DNA of 24,685 nt from Byssothecium circinans (Eukaryota; Ascomycota; Dothideomycetes; Pleosporales; Massarinaceae): assembly GCA_010015675.1 (NCBI GenBank), contig ML976979.1, positions 281,811-306,495 on the forward strand. Direction: 5' to 3'. The notes below the pieces were generated by a model. That model was given only the letters and a program-made list of their open reading frames with translations. It had not been told where the DNA came from and made no database searches. The position numbers and the translations under genes are program-made. Below, piece by piece: positions 1 through 10,309 of the stretch; positions within the stretch are counted from its first letter, which is position 1, and each line of letters opens with the position of its first letter.

Positions 1-1632
1 ATACAATTTGCTATTGGTGTATCGAATTTTCGATGGCTTTCGATGCCCAAAGCTCCAAAGGCAGGGGGGCCGCCCGCTCAGGGGTTCACCTTGTATGCAG
101 AGCAGCGTAATGTCCACCTAGCTATAGCTGCTGACCATTGCAGTCCGGCAGTCCTTCGGCATTTGCCATGGACGTTAAATCACATACGTGTTCATGGCAT
201 CAAACGAATCATCACGGTACTCACTCCCTATCAACCCACCGCGCATGTTCAATCCCTCAGTCCTGCAACGCTGACCTGCATTAAATAGTTTTCTACATGG
301 CTTACCAGGGTCATAAACCTTGCAGCACTATGCCATGCCGTGCCGTACCGTGCCCTGCCATGCCCTAGCACTACCTTCCTAGTCAACACCACCATGCACT
401 CCATCCTCCTCCTGCTGCTGCAACGATGAAATTCTTCGCGAGCAGCTTACGTCTTACCCATGGGGACTTTTTCTCCTCTTCGCAACAAGCTCGGTTGCGA
501 AGCTGGATCTTAGCGAGTACGAGAGCGTCGTGTCGATGGAGCTGGACCCTCGGGTCTAACCCTGAACGCTCGCTCGGCTTTTCACCCATAACGAGACGGA
601 AAAAAAAAGTGAGGCGAGGAAAACACTCACTTACCTCGGCCGCGCTTTTCCTTTTGCGTCTGGATGCGTACGGTATGTGGGGAAGAATGGATTGAGATGA
701 GGGGAGAAAGAGGGGAAGGGAAAGACGGAAGAGGGAGGAGGGAGGCTTGATAGTACGTCCTTCCTATCGATTTCAATCCGCAGGCATCCGCTGCGTTCAT
801 TACTGGCTGGCTTGGTTATCTGAATCCCTCCTACGTTACTATCTACCTACGCGATGCGATGTCTTGTTCATAGAACGGTACCATCAATTGTAACTACAAT
901 TGCGAATTGTTGATTGTAAATTGCAAACATGTACGATTAATTTATCCTTCACTACAGGCTACCCGTAATAAGCAGGACACTAAACTATCAATAACCTCCC
1001 AGTTGCTTTTCTTAGTGTACAGTACAGTACACGGGCAAACTTCGAATAAAGTAGCTTAGTATCAAGACCGAAACCGCAACCAAAACTACAGCTGCAACCA
1101 CAACCGCAACCAAGAGCAAGACTAAGAGCGAAACCGCGAGCAAAACTCCAACCTAGAGCCAGAGCTAGAGCCGAAGCCATATCTAGAGCTAGATCTAGAC
1201 GTAGAAAAAGCATCATGTACCCGTGTAGTTTCATCCCTAGCTCTATTTCTTTCTCTTTACTTATATTATATAATTGTGTAATGTACTTGGCTCCCCCCCA
1301 CCTATCCACCATCGATCCTACCTTTATCTCTATCTCTATCTGTACCCCTCTCCAGCCCACTCCACTCCAGCTCACTCGATCACCTATAACCGTGATCTAT
1401 CTACAATTATGGCCTGCCTATGACCATGATCTACCTACGAGCGTGATCTACCTACCTATACCCATGATCTACCCATGACCGTGAGCGAGGATGCATCCAT
1501 CCACCCATCTACCTATCCTAAGAGACAGCACGAGCACGAAACCATATACAAGCGAGTCAAATTTCCCGCGCACCCACCGCACAACGCCCACCGCCGCCGC
1601 CAGGCATGGTATTTGGTTTGAGCATAGTTTGG

Positions 1633-1771
1633 TCTTGCACTTTCTCTTGCACTTTCTCTTGCACTTTCTCTTGCACTTTCTCTTGCACTTTCTCTTGCAC
1701 TTTCTCTTGCACTTTCTCTTGCACTTTCTCTTACTCTTGCTCTTGGTCTTGGTCTTGCTCTTGCTCTTGCG
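1633..1771. repeat. 12-bp minisatellite with flanking hexamer array
   Basis: Eight perfect tandem copies of TCTTGCACTTTC run from 1633 to 1728. They are followed by degenerate TCTTGC/TCTTGG hexamers to about 1771. The unit is two diverged hexamers, TCTTGC plus ACTTTC, so the array probably grew by duplication of a 12-bp unit inside an older hexamer repeat. Because 12 is a multiple of three, both strands stay open and give artificial frames (CTFS repeats on plus, KCKR repeats on minus). I do not call these genes. Confidence 0.95.
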
Positions 1772-1837
1772 TGGTTTTAGGTTTCTGCGCAAGGTAGCGT
1801 GGATGTGATACATGTAGGACTGCCAGACTGACTAACC

Positions 1838-1876
1838 GACGGAGACGGAGACGGAGACGGAGACGGCAACGGAGAC
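1838..1876. repeat. GGAGAC hexamer array
   Basis: About four to six copies of GGAGAC, the last ones interrupted (CGGCAACGGAGAC). It decays into a purine-rich, GGAGATGAAA-like stretch to about 2035. It belongs to the same imperfect hexanucleotide-repeat landscape as the arrays at 1069-1210 and 1633-1771. Confidence 0.85.
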
Positions 1877-3975
1877 GTGAAACAGAGATGGAAACGGATA
1901 CGGAGATTTTGGATGGAGATTTTAATGGCGGTGAAGGGGAGGGAATAGAGATAGTAATGGCGGTAGAGTCTTTAGAAATGGAGATGAAATGGAGATGAAA
2001 TAGAGAGGGAATGGAGGTAAAATAGAGGTGAAATGAGTGTAGTTGCAGTTGTAGCTGTAGCGAGGAAAGCGGGGAACGGGGGACGGAGGATTAATACAAG
2101 AAGAGGATTTGATAGAATAGAATAGGTCGATAGAAGACCTCCTCTACCTCTAACACCAACTCCCCTTTTTCTACTTTACTTCACTTTACCTTTTCCACTT
2201 CACCTTTCCACTTCACCTTTCCTAGATGCCGATTATACCAATTTTACCGATTATGCCGATGGTAAGAAATCAAAATGCAAGGTACGGAGTCGCAGTCGCC
2301 GTCGTTAAGGGGGTAAGCGGAGGAGGGTAGGGTAGGGTATGATATGATACAATTATACTTACTCTACAAAATTAAAGTAAATATCTATAACTTAGACCGC
2401 ATTGCGCTTTAGCCTAGGGGTATACACGTCATCGTTTCTTCTGTATGAGCGAGCTTTCACATCAACATCATCACAAAACCCACCAACACACCAACCCATC
2501 CGTCCAAGATAGACAAGAGGCGAAGAAAGTACACACAGTCACGCAGTACACTCCAATCCAAAGACTGCAGAAATATATTCACGACCCAGCATCGAACCCC
2601 GCCGATGTGTGGTCAATCTGGTATTATATTGTATTTCTACAAGGCCCATCCATACATCCATCCAGCCCAGCACAAGCTACACTATGCCATCGCCTACCCC
2701 CCACCCTCATCCCCATCCTCATGCCAATGCAGTTCATTCTGGCCGACATTTGCTGCAAATAGACACGCGCTTGAATTTTGTGGCTCCTCAGGTCCAGCAC
2801 CTCCGTGCCCGCAACCCAGACAGACCCATCCCCGAAAGAAAAAAAAGGAAGATAAAGAAAAAGAAGAAGAAAATGCAATGCACTGCCCAGGCAGGCAGGC
2901 CAGGTATCAAAGCGCTAAAGAAAAGAAGAAATAGGTAATAAAAAAAGAGCAAGCTAAAGGACAAACAGCCACCCATGCCACTACCACCAGGGGTAAAGTG
3001 ATCGAATCGATGCAAGTCGTGGGCCATCGTGATTGCTTTTTGAAACATAGGAAAAAGCTGCCTGTGGTATGTCGGTCAAAAAAAAAAGAGAGAGCGCAAG
3101 AGCAATGAAGCCCATGACCACCGCCCAGAAAGGAAAAAAAAAAATTGAGTCTAAAAGATACAACCTCCGTGCAAAAAAAAGAAAAGAAAAGTGCTGCCGC
3201 CTGACCTAGCGTGCAGTGCAGTTGCAGCTGTTCATGTTCCGATGCATGAAAAAAAGCTCAGACAACTAGTTCTCAATCTCGGAAAATTAGGCGAAGATGC
3301 GGTAAATGAAACGCCGTGTGGGTATTACGTGATCCCGAATGCGATGTCGAAATAAAGAAGAAGAAGACGAAGTAGGAGTGGAAGGGTCCCGGGCCAGCGT
3401 CCCGTAGAGTGAAGCGAAAGGCCCGATGCTCCAGCTCAGAAGCGGTAGAATGTACGACGATGACCAGTAGCGGCAGTTGGAAAGGCGGATATGCGCGCAC
3501 ACGACAGGTGAAGTGATATGTTGACGATGTCGTGGGGGGAAGCGAGGTGGCCAAGCTATCAGACCACTGGTGCAGTTCGTGGACCAACTGGACGATTGAA
3601 AACTCGCACTCCGGGTAATAGATCGAATGATGTGCATGTTCTCGGCCGAGAAAGGTATACGGAAGGAGCTTCCGTCCCGCTGCGTGTGTTGTGCGCCCCG
3701 CACTTAAACTCTCGGGTACGCACGAACAATCGAGGGGTTTAAAATGCCTGCTCGACACTCTGCTGGAGGTCCAAAAAAGGCAGGACCAGCAGTGGTGCCG
3801 AGGACGAGACGCCGTACAATGGTACAATACCGAGCTTGGAAACCGCGGACAAATGAACGTACAAGGTATGATACAAGAAAAGTAAAGAATCCCTGCTCGA
3901 GCTGGCGTGGAGAAAGATGAACAATGATGCGTAGACAACGCCAGCTGGAGTCAAGGCGACATCAACAAGGGTGCG

Positions 3976-6900
3976 TTATCGTTCGAACGTGCTGCTGCGG
4001 CTACCGAGGTCCCATTCCGACTTTTCTGTTTCGCTGTTCGTGCGTTCCTCCTTTCGCTTCTTACGCTCGGAAGGGGCTCTGATCAGGCGTTTGATGAAGC
4101 TACCTTTGGGGGCAGGGTCTTGCGAAGGACTGGTGGACTCCGTAGAGGAACGGCGTGAGCCGATGCCGATGCGCTGGGCGGTGACTGGACCGGCGACTGG
4201 ACCAGCATCTATAATCTCTTGCTTCTTGATTTTGCAGAAGAGCCTAGAGAAGAGGTACTGCTCGCCATTGTTGTCGAATAGAGGAATGTGACGGTAGCCA
4301 TTCTGGATACTGTTGAGCTTGGCGGTGAACTGAGCAAGGGGCGAGTCGCTAATACGCCCGTCGATGGTGTTCCAAACGGTCCAGCGCACAAAGACGAGGT
4401 CGGGATATCTGGTATGGACAGTCATCTCAATCTCATCCTTGAATTCAGGATTGTATCCATTTCCTTTCACAACACGTGTTCGTTTCCTCAGTGGGTGGCC
4501 GATGCCCGAGTAACCGTCTTTACGGGCGGAGACGTCCTGACCGCCAACCCCTGTAGCATTCGGGCCGGTGTCTTCAGCGCAGTACATCTCGAACTGCACA
4601 AAGGGGCTCAAGCTGGTTTCCTCGGGCGCGCCGCGCGGGCGTGGAATGTGTTGGGCTGAAATAATCCGCACAGTAAACTTGACTTCCTTCTTCGGCACTT
4701 TGCGGTGGCCAATTACAGGAGGCATGTTCTCGAGACGCAGCTCCTCAGGCTTCAACACGTAGCCAGTGCGATCGTCGCCTCCGGCGAACATTGCCTCATT
4801 GAGCTGTTGGCCAAGATCGTAGGTCTGCCAATTGAGAGCAGCCATCTGGACACCGCGCCGCCACGATTTGAGAGGATCGAAGTTGCTAGAATTGATGCGG
4901 TGGCCGGCCGGGTAGACGCGCATGAGGCAGGACATGTTATGAGACTCCAAGAGATGCTTTTCGCGGCTGCTGTTTCTCGTAGCTTTGTCAAAAGTACGCT
5001 CGTTGAGCGAGTAAACGTGGTTGAACGTTTTAGAATCGTCGCAAACGAAGTCGTTGAACTTCATGCCTCGGGTGTACACGCCAAGCTCGCCCAGCGTCTT
5101 GATGATTTTGCTTGTCTTCACCTTCTTCGTCTTTTTCTTGTACTCCTTGTACTCCTCAGTTGACGTCATGGTGGGACTGTCGCTGTCGTCGGCTGAACCA
5201 GCAGGAGTTAGGATAGCGGTAGTCGTGTTCGACGTAGCCGACCCTAGAGGATTTGCCCAGAAGACATTTGTGCGCTCCGGTGGACTCAATGAAGGTGGGC
5301 TTGTGATCGGTGGTGTGTTCGGCACATCGATAGGGCGTGAGAAGGGCGAGCTTAGGCTACGCTCACGCCTTCGGTATGCGACCTGGTCGGCCAGCGCCTT
5401 GTCAAGTTCCTCGCCCGGAGCCTTGACTTTGATCAGAATCTTCTCCTTGAGCTCTTCAGGTGAGGGTAACACTGTGCTCTCCGGGTCGAGAGGCTGAGTC
5501 AAGAGCTGGCTGCCAAACTCTTCACGCATTATGTTCGCCATGAGGACCTGCTGCTCTTGTCCGCAGTGGACCTCAAGCGAGAGGATGAGCGGATATTTGG
5601 ACTCTTGAAAGGCATACTTGTTGACGACTTTGATCACATCGAGGAAGGTGATGCGTGTTGTGAAAGTGCGACCGTGGGTAACGATGGGCTTACCATCATT
5701 TCCATCCCAGCAGTCAATCTCGATACACCGGCAGCCCTTTTGCAAGGTAGTGATGTATGCCTCGATACTGGACTCATCGGCAACTTGACGACCGAGAAGG
5801 TAGGTGTTGTGCGAGCTGGAGATGAAGTATTCGTTCAGCGGACGATTCAATTGAGGCGTATCATTGGCCGGCTTGTAAATCGAGTTGTGCTTGTCTGACA
5901 TGAGGAAGGCCTGGAAGGAAAGAGGTGTAATTGTCAGAGGTAACGCGACTTGGCCGCCCTCTGGAGGGGTTGCTTTCGTCCTCGAGGCACGCGCAAATTT
6001 ATCAAAGATGGCAGTCCATTGCTCCAGGTCAGCGCCTACATCGATGCCTTGTTCTCGTTGGAGGAAGGAGAAGAAGGTCTGCTTGTCCATGCCAGTATGA
6101 GGCGCAGGCGTGAACTGCTTGTAGATTTGCTTGACATCTTTTCGCTGTTTTAATCGTCGAATGAAGTACAGGTACTGGGCTTCGTTGAGACTGCCTGATC
6201 GGGTAGCATCGGCCTTGTCGAAGTACATGCGTATTGTCTCCTCGGACGAGTGGATGTGCAGACTGCGGCAGAGTTCCAAGATGCCAGAGAAATCCAAGCA
6301 CTCCTGCTCCTCAAGATGAGGCTGGCCCTTGAAACGCCGGTCCATCTGGCGCTCCCAGACGAGGCGCGCACTCTTCTCGGTGAGGCTGACGAGGCCGGCC
6401 ATCATGTCGATGCGGTCCCGTGACACCGAGTCGAGGGTTTTGGTCCACAAAGCGAACTGACCCACGTTCTGGGCAATGAGATGCATCGTTTTGCTCTTTC
6501 CTTTTGCACGAGTGGTGTCTGAGTAGACAATGGTCATCCAAAGGGGCTCGTAGTCCTCTGTATAGCCCAGCTCTTCACGGTAATGCTTAGCATCTTCGCC
6601 CGTCCTGATCTCCTTCACATCGTCGATGTAGAAGGCTTTGGAGGGCCGAGACGGGTCCCAGCAGACCTTGGCGGAGTCCAGATCGAGCCTGAGGGTGATG
6701 GTTTTCTCGTTCCGTTTCTTGGTAATTTTGGTAAAGTCGGTACCCTGTTCCAGTCTCCAGTTACGTTTGGGGGCTTCCACGGTAGCTGAAGGAATCGAGC
6801 GGTCGGCTAGTCTCTTAGATAATATCCTGAGGGCTTCAATTGGTTCGCCGTCGTCATCTACTGCAGTGTCTTCGGCGAATATGTAAGCATCGTCAACATC

Positions 6901-7347
6901 GGACAGATCGTTCGCGGCCTCGACCGCGGACTTGCTGTCACTACGTCTGCGCATGATGACAGGACCCGAGCTCTTGTCCCGTTGGGCGGTCGAGCCATTC
7001 CGGCGGAACTTGTGCGGGATCCCTTGGGCGCCACGACTTACGCGGCGAATGAGGCCAGGTCCCTTACTCATCACTTCAGCCATGGCTGAGGGGGTAGAGG
7101 TGGGCGCGGGGTTCGGCGTCGGTGGGGCAATGAGTGCATCCGGAAGTAGGTAAGAGGGTACGGCAGGTAGGGAACTGCTGGAGAGCGGAGCCATGGCACC
7201 CTCGGGTGTGGGCTCGAGGCTGCCACTGCCAAAGTACGAGGTGGCAGGGCTGGAGCGTGAAGGGATGGTGATGGAGCGCGAAAAGGACGAGGTCGGCGAC
7301 GACAGCTTGGGGCGCGACATTTTGAGGTCGCCGTTGAGGAACGACAT
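3976..7347 (-). CDS. PLC1: Phosphoinositide-specific phospholipase C (fungal PLC-delta type)
   Basis: Hydrolyses phosphatidylinositol 4,5-bisphosphate to IP3 and diacylglycerol at the membrane in a calcium-dependent way. The predicted protein is 1123 aa from ATG 7347. Upstream in-frame codons to 7512 have no ATG and encode repeat-derived His/Pro sequence, so I exclude them. Domains in order: disordered Ser/Pro-rich N-terminus (1-185); PH-like domain (about 190-310); EF-hand region with a loop near 377-388 (DKADATRSGSLNE); PI-PLC X box (502-645); acidic/Ser linker plus a Lys-rich stretch (646-750); Y box (750-872); C2 domain (888-1040); basic tail. Catalytic and metal residues are present: His513-Asn514 (SSHNTYL), Glu543 and Asp545 (EIDCWDG), His558 (THGRTF), Glu592 (SLEVHC). 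The frame is continuous with no intron. Length and domain order match fungal PLC1-type enzymes. The symbol follows family usage and is not a proven ortholog name. Confidence 0.97.
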   Translation of the reverse strand: MSFLNGDLKMSRPKLSSPTSSFSRSITIPSRSSPATSYFGSGSLEPTPEGAMAPLSSSSLPAVPSYLLPDALIAPPTPNPAPTSTPSAMAEVMSKGPGLIRRVSRGAQGIPHKFRRNGSTAQRDKSSGPVIMRRRSDSKSAVEAANDLSDVDDAYIFAEDTAVDDDGEPIEALRILSKRLADRSIPSATVEAPKRNWRLEQGTDFTKITKKRNEKTITLRLDLDSAKVCWDPSRPSKAFYIDDVKEIRTGEDAKHYREELGYTEDYEPLWMTIVYSDTTRAKGKSKTMHLIAQNVGQFALWTKTLDSVSRDRIDMMAGLVSLTEKSARLVWERQMDRRFKGQPHLEEQECLDFSGILELCRSLHIHSSEETIRMYFDKADATRSGSLNEAQYLYFIRRLKQRKDVKQIYKQFTPAPHTGMDKQTFFSFLQREQGIDVGADLEQWTAIFDKFARASRTKATPPEGGQVALPLTITPLSFQAFLMSDKHNSIYKPANDTPQLNRPLNEYFISSSHNTYLLGRQVADESSIEAYITTLQKGCRCIEIDCWDGNDGKPIVTHGRTFTTRITFLDVIKVVNKYAFQESKYPLILSLEVHCGQEQQVLMANIMREEFGSQLLTQPLDPESTVLPSPEELKEKILIKVKAPGEELDKALADQVAYRRRERSLSSPFSRPIDVPNTPPITSPPSLSPPERTNVFWANPLGSATSNTTTAILTPAGSADDSDSPTMTSTEEYKEYKKKTKKVKTSKIIKTLGELGVYTRGMKFNDFVCDDSKTFNHVYSLNERTFDKATRNSSREKHLLESHNMSCLMRVYPAGHRINSSNFDPLKSWRRGVQMAALNWQTYDLGQQLNEAMFAGGDDRTGYVLKPEELRLENMPPVIGHRKVPKKEVKFTVRIISAQHIPRPRGAPEETSLSPFVQFEMYCAEDTGPNATGVGGQDVSARKDGYSGIGHPLRKRTRVVKGNGYNPEFKDEIEMTVHTRYPDLVFVRWTVWNTIDGRISDSPLAQFTAKLNSIQNGYRHIPLFDNNGEQYLFSRLFCKIKKQEIIDAGPVAGPVTAQRIGIGSRRSSTESTSPSQDPAPKGSFIKRLIRAPSERKKRKEERTNSETEKSEWDLGSRSSTFER

Positions 7348-7350
7348 GGT

Positions 7351-7422
7351 GGTGGTGGACTGAGGTGGTGGTTGTGGTTGTGGTGGTGGTGATGTGTGTG
7401 GTGTGGTGTGGTGTGGTGTGAG
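7351..7422. repeat. TGG/TGTGG microsatellite in PLC 5' leader
   Basis: A TGG, TTGTGG and GTGTGGT run lies immediately upstream of the phospholipase C ATG. On the coding strand it is CCACCACAACC-like and so probably forms an A/C-rich 5' untranslated leader. It keeps the frame open 5' of the true ATG and creates a false N-terminal extension. Confidence 0.8.
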
Positions 7423-7490
7423 TCCAAGGGAGCGCTCTCTACGTAGTCCGAGTCGACATGTTGGTGAGTCGACACTCGCAGATTCACGGG

Positions 7491-7509
7491 GAAAGAGAGA
7501 GAGAGAGTC
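7491..7509 (-). promoter_or_regulatory. CT-rich tract upstream of PLC
   Basis: The plus strand reads GAAAGAGAGAGAGAGAGTC, so the coding strand carries a CT dinucleotide tract about 145-160 bases upstream of the ATG. Pyrimidine tracts at this distance are common near transcription starts of filamentous fungal genes. Role inferred from position and composition only. Confidence 0.4.
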
Positions 7510-8814
7510 CAAATTCCCGAATCTCGCTCGCGGAAGTGAGGCGAAGTTATAATGCTCACAGGTGCCCGGCGGGGCGTCGCTGCTCTCTGGGGAACAGGTC
7601 AGATCGGATCAGGCCAGGCCAGCCAATGCGCCGGGGTCAAGCGCAATGCGCGGAAGGGAGTCGCGCTGCGGTGGTGCAGAGTGCAGACTGCAGACTGCAG
7701 CGCGCAGAGCGCAGAGCAGAGACGCGGGCAGTCAGCTGCTGTGCAGGAGAGAATTGCTTGCGTGTAGACAGAAGCGGACGCAGACGCGGATGCAGACGCG
7801 CATGCAGGCTAGGCAGGGAAGTGCGCGCATGCAGCACGTCGTCGTGTGGGTGTGGGGGTGCGACTGCGACGCGACTGCGACTGCGACTGCGAAATATCGA
7901 GGTGGATGCTGTAGCCGGACAGATCGGGAAGTGAGGAAGTCGCAAAGGGCAAGAGCGAGTACGAGCAGGCGAGGCGTCCTCTAGTGGCTCCTTCTGTTCT
8001 GTCCAATGTTGTGGGTGCAGCAGAGTCGCCGCTGCCGGGTGGAGGTCGAAGGGAAGGCGCGAGGTGCGGTGCGGAAGTAGCGACGTTCACATATGGCAGC
8101 AGCAAAGGGGCAGCAGCTTCACGGTATTATTTTGATGAGTCGAACGTCGAGCCGGGGGCCGTGCCGGCACGCCAGGCATGTAACTCAACGGCTGTCCTCT
8201 GCTAACCCCTACAATGGCTCTCCTAGGACCTAGCCAGTTAGCCTCTACTTACAGTGTCATACACTAAACCCCTAGCCTGTCCAGCGCGCTTACCAAAACA
8301 GTGGGCCTGAAACGTCGTGCGATAATGACGTTGTCTGCTACTCGAAATTTCCGCTGAATAATAACACCTGGAGAAGAATGATTTTCTGTCCACGTCTAAA
8401 TTGCCCTGCTGCTCATCATATCGTGGCCCAACTATCACAATCAACGTGTCGACATGACCTGATGATTGTCATTCTTCGGCATTGTACCTGCTGCTGGACG
8501 CGTCGCAACTCCCATCGACCGGCGCGCATCGAGTGCCGTTTGTTCCGGACTATCGAGGTATGCGGTGAGAATGCTGAGCAAGGCTGAGCGTTTCTCTACC
8601 CTCGTCTGCTACATTCCGACCATCGCAGCCACTCACACACCGTCCCGCGCTCCACCGTCACGCCTGCGCCGTGCCTCAGACGAAACATGTAGGTGCGAGT
8701 GCATGACAGCAGCCGATTGACCTCAGGCGCCCGCCTATCAATCCTCATCCTAGCTGATGCTCACTTTGTTTCCCCTTCGTGCGCTCACCGACGTTTCGAT
8801 AACCGCCGATGTTG

Positions 8815-8825
8815 GTACGGAGTAC
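8815..8825. other. GTACGGAGTAC motif, copy 1
   Basis: An exact 11-mer that recurs at 12707-12717. It is a near-palindrome (GTAC-GGA-GTAC). It may be a dispersed intergenic motif. No function can be assigned from this window. Confidence 0.5.
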
Positions 8826-9278
8826 CTGAGGTGGCTCGGGTAATATTGCTTCGAGAGCTGGGATGATGGTGCGAGAGCTGAGGTGATAGTCTGAGACCAG
8901 ACGAGATGAGATGAGCCGTGCCGCTGGCAACAGTCTCATATTTGTTACCGTCTGTCAGCCATGTGCGCCCAACTCAACTCCAGCCTCATCAACCTGTTGT
9001 TGGATCGCAACAATCATAGTCTTTCTGCGCTTCCGTGTGCTGTCATCGACTGGAAGCCGGCATCACCGGCTGTCTGGTACAGCTGGCTGATCGGCACCAG
9101 GGGAACCGGAAGCCTCGGTGTCCGCTTCTCTCCAACCGGCGACGCTCCATGCACCCCAGCGCGACGTCAAAACTGCCCAGGTGCAAGCCACTTAGACTCG
9201 GGTACCTTAGTTCAACGTCTCCGCATCTACGACAAGAATAAATCACACAGAAACCCACCTGCTCCCTATCCTCTCCTC

Positions 9279-9301
9279 TGCAATGCAATGCAATGCAATG
9301 C
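9279..9301. repeat. CAATG pentanucleotide array
   Basis: Four perfect tandem CAATG units (9281-9300) with partial flanking units. It is a short microsatellite in intergenic DNA. Confidence 0.9.
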
Positions 9302-10309
9302 GGAATGCCTGCAGTCGCGTGACAGGCATCTCCAGGCTTTTTCTGGAAGCCCGCGTCTTTCGTTCAAGGGAGCAGAGTGAAGCGACCCCTGCAGCTCCCG
9401 TCGGCGAATCACCCACCGCTCAGCCGCTTGCCTGCTTTGCCAGCCAGCGCACATGGTGAGGGGGGCGGTGTGATTTCCGGCTGTCTGACAGCGAATCACC
9501 AAACCGCGTCTGAAATTTCTCCCAGCATATAGTTACGTGACTTTCGTCCCTCACCTCGTTGCTCCAATTGCTGTCTCGTCTCAACTGCGTCCAAAGAAAA
9601 GCCGAACATTGATGTTTCCCAATGCTGTGTGACGTGACACGTCTACGCTTTCCTCGGTCTCAATGCTCGAGCTTGGCGAGTGCAGGATACTGTACCTAGC
9701 ACAGCGTCACGGCCGATATAGGGCTCGCACGTGTCGCCCTCTGTCCAAACACCGAGCTAGCATCTGGATGACATGCATGGCAGCCATGCCTGCGAAACAA
9801 AATTTAGAAACAAAGGATCAATCGGTAACAGGTGTGTTTTCTTTCCCGCTGTCTGAGGCGAATGTGCTCGCCTGAGTCGCATTGGCGTCTTGCTATGAGA
9901 GCAGTAGCGTGTCTCAAGATGCCGCAGCGGAAGCCCTCTGAACGATCAAGTTGGAACCGAGACCCTGAATGCGAAAGAGAGGGGCAAATTTCAATGTGGC
10001 GTCCGGGCGCGCAATGTGTTGGTGTAATATGTATCGAGGCGGCCTAAGAATGTTCTCTTGCATATGCAACTGTCAGCTCGTGCGAAGGAATGGGGGCTGC
10101 GGAGATGCAGCGCCTGTACAACCAAAAGACCATAATCGATATTGGAAAATGTTGAAGAACTCATTAGTCTGCTCGCTTCTCCTTTTTCAATTAGCGCACA
10201 ACGGATGTAGAGCATATTGACAGACCCTCGTAGGAAATGCCACAAGTTCAAACCATGTCGCCCAAGGCCGCAAACAAACAGATTATAGCCTGCCCGCCAA
10301 CACTCAACG

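Larger units (their letters stand above)
1..3975. other. Repeat-rich intergenic region, no convincing gene
   Basis: No reading frame here resembles a known protein or has convincing codon structure. The interval holds imperfect CNA/hexamer arrays (about 1069-1210), a 12-bp minisatellite (1633-1728), a GGAGAC array (about 1838-1876), pyrimidine-rich ACTTCACCTTTCC repeats (about 2170-2222) and A-rich tracts (2835-3190). Roughly 3270-3975 lies just downstream of the phospholipase C stop and is probably its 3' untranslated region. A coding-like frame without an ATG lies at 379-561 (KLDLSEYESVVSMELDPRV then stop). It could be a terminal exon but I cannot place it. Confidence 0.6.
7511..10309. other. 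Intergenic region between PLC and the 658-aa gene
   Basis: No supported gene. Positions 7640-7900 are G/C-rich with CAGACTGCAGACTGCAG- and GCGACTGCGACTGC-type short repeats and probably belong to the phospholipase C promoter. Positions 8220-10300 contain only unremarkable open frames without recognisable motifs. A short CAATG array is at 9281-9300 and a GTACGGAGTAC motif at 8815-8825. The part near 10000-10309 should include the 3' untranslated region of the adjacent gene. Confidence 0.6.

Noticed and set aside
43..288. 81-codon frame from ATG 43
   Set aside because: No recognisable motif and no upstream context available. Composition is not clearly coding.
885..902. CAATTGT/ACAATTG inverted repeat
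   Set aside because: Short A/T-rich palindrome with no adjacent gene or second copy. Expected by chance.
1469..1813. Open frames of KCKR repeats (minus) and LHFL/CTFS repeats (plus)
   Set aside because: They are products of the 12-bp tandem repeat, which stays open in several frames on both strands. No non-repeat protein features.
3273..3938. 221-codon minus frame downstream of PLC
   Set aside because: Starts only at TTG, is rich in Ser/His/Phe from low-complexity DNA, and lies where the PLC 3' untranslated region should be.
4705..5163. Plus-strand frames of about 150 codons inside the PLC gene
   Set aside because: Antisense shadows of the PLC Y-box coding region.
7348..7512. N-terminal extension of the PLC frame to 7512
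   Set aside because: No ATG, only TTG. The extension is His/Pro repeat encoded by the microsatellite.
8961..9380. 139-codon plus frame with ATG
   Set aside because: No recognisable domain, includes residues encoded by the CAATG array, and competing frames overlap on both strands.
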